A stretch of 30,920 nucleotides of DNA from the NCBI GenBank assembly GCA_035275845.1, contig DATEMD010000142.1:1-30920 (forward strand), written 5' to 3'. The position numbers and the translations under genes are program-made. The stretch comes from REEB95 sp035275845 (GTDB lineage Bacteria > Pseudomonadota > Alphaproteobacteria > ATCC43930 > CGMCC-115725). Below, one piece after another: positions 30,770 through 30,920 of this stretch (its first letter is position 1; each line of letters begins with the position of its first letter). Under the pieces are notes generated by a model. That model saw only the letters and a program-made list of their open reading frames with translations, had not been told where the DNA came from and did not search any database.

Positions 30770-30920
30770 TCACACGGGACCGAAGAGGGTTGGATCGGCG
30801 AACTCGTCGCCGCGGGCCTGTTCGAGTTCCTGGTTGTAGCGGCGGAGGGCATAGGCTTCGGTGACGAAGCCGATGACCTTGCGGTCGGTGGCGCTGGCGA
30901 GCACGGGGAGGGCTTCGACT
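30770..30920 (-). CDS. C-terminal end of a CBS-domain protein (possibly ClC chloride channel)
   Basis: The last 49 codons of a leftward gene that begins outside the window. The peptide contains VEALPVLASATDRKVIGFVT, then EAYALRRYNQELEQARG and ends FADPTLFGPV, followed by TGA at 30772-30770. The pattern LPVL-x-RKVIGFVTEAYALRRYNQEL is the end of a CBS domain as found at the C-terminus of bacterial ClC chloride channel/antiporter proteins. Other CBS-tailed proteins cannot be excluded from this fragment. The gene is in the same direction as the kinase and 142 bp upstream of it. Confidence 0.6.
   Translation of the reverse strand, partial: VEALPVLASATDRKVIGFVTEAYALRRYNQELEQARGDEFADPTLFGPV

Noticed and set aside
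30655..30852. 65-codon minus-strand frame between the kinase and the CBS-domain gene
   Set aside because: It is out of frame with the CBS-domain coding sequence, which it overlaps, and its remainder is intergenic; the peptide has no features.
1..30920. Mobile element, CRISPR array, tRNA or rRNA genes, attachment sites
   Set aside because: No transposase, integrase, terminal repeats, spaced direct repeats, cloverleaf or rRNA sequence was seen on either strand.

Overview
The window is chromosomal DNA of high GC content that looks alphaproteobacterial, most likely a Rhodospirillales-like lineage. The evidence is the gene order gatA-gatC / ruvX / pyrB-pyrC'-plsY-dprA-topA-rnr, the rluD-rpoH pair, the divergent anmK/tyrS pair, the DUF3971/AsmA-like gene divergent to glnE-bcp, a DUF1194 VWA protein, and a CtrA-type TTAA-N7-TTAAC box. 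I see no rRNA, tRNA, CRISPR array, insertion sequence, phage gene or integration scar. Almost all of it is compact core genome. Exact taxonomy cannot be fixed from the sequence alone.

Layout. 1-985: gatCA (leftward, gatA cut by the window edge), divergent from ruvX. 1025-2453: an ammonium transporter without a glnK neighbour, behind an 8-bp inverted repeat and a perfect hairpin. 2550-11258: a tightly packed rightward run covering pyrimidine synthesis (pyrB and a dihydroorotase homologue that has lost its metal-binding HxH), phospholipid synthesis (plsY), DNA uptake/recombination (dprA), topology (topA) and RNA decay (an RNase R lacking its usual N-terminal winged helix). 11390-14271: envelope or secreted proteins, namely an S41 processing protease, a small periplasmic unknown and a DUF1194 VWA protein. 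14201-15895: a leftward ornithine/lysine decarboxylase with an intrinsic terminator buried in the convergent VWA gene and a roughly 500-bp leader holding a Trp-rich small ORF and a hairpin. 15896-18162: a small membrane protein, rluD and rpoH. 18159-20549: anmK and tyrS. 20546-27199: a 1,073-residue AsmA/YhdP-like protein, glnE and a BCP peroxiredoxin. 27246-30627: a more accessory redox block of an amicyanin-like blue copper protein convergent with a sensor kinase/di-heme cytochrome c peroxidase operon. 30770-30920: the C-terminal end of a CBS-domain protein, possibly a ClC channel.

Genes are linked by ATGA overlaps (pyrB/pyrC', plsY/dprA, glnE/bcp), a GTGA overlap (gatC/gatA) and a TAATG overlap (kinase/peroxidase), so translational coupling is common. 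Convergent neighbours share stop codons (rpoH/anmK, tyrS/yhdP), and the glnE and yhdP start codons overlap. Nitrogen themes recur (amt, glnE, polyamine synthesis), as do peroxide and copper redox (bcp, cupredoxin, di-heme peroxidase).

The observations I rate most worth following are: the decarboxylase leader with its small ORF; the terminator encoded inside a convergent coding sequence; the possible SD-sequestering hairpin at rpoH; the metal-site-less PyrC'; the truncated RNase R overlapping topA; and the kinase/peroxidase/cupredoxin block. No single locus here is clearly a wholly new system.
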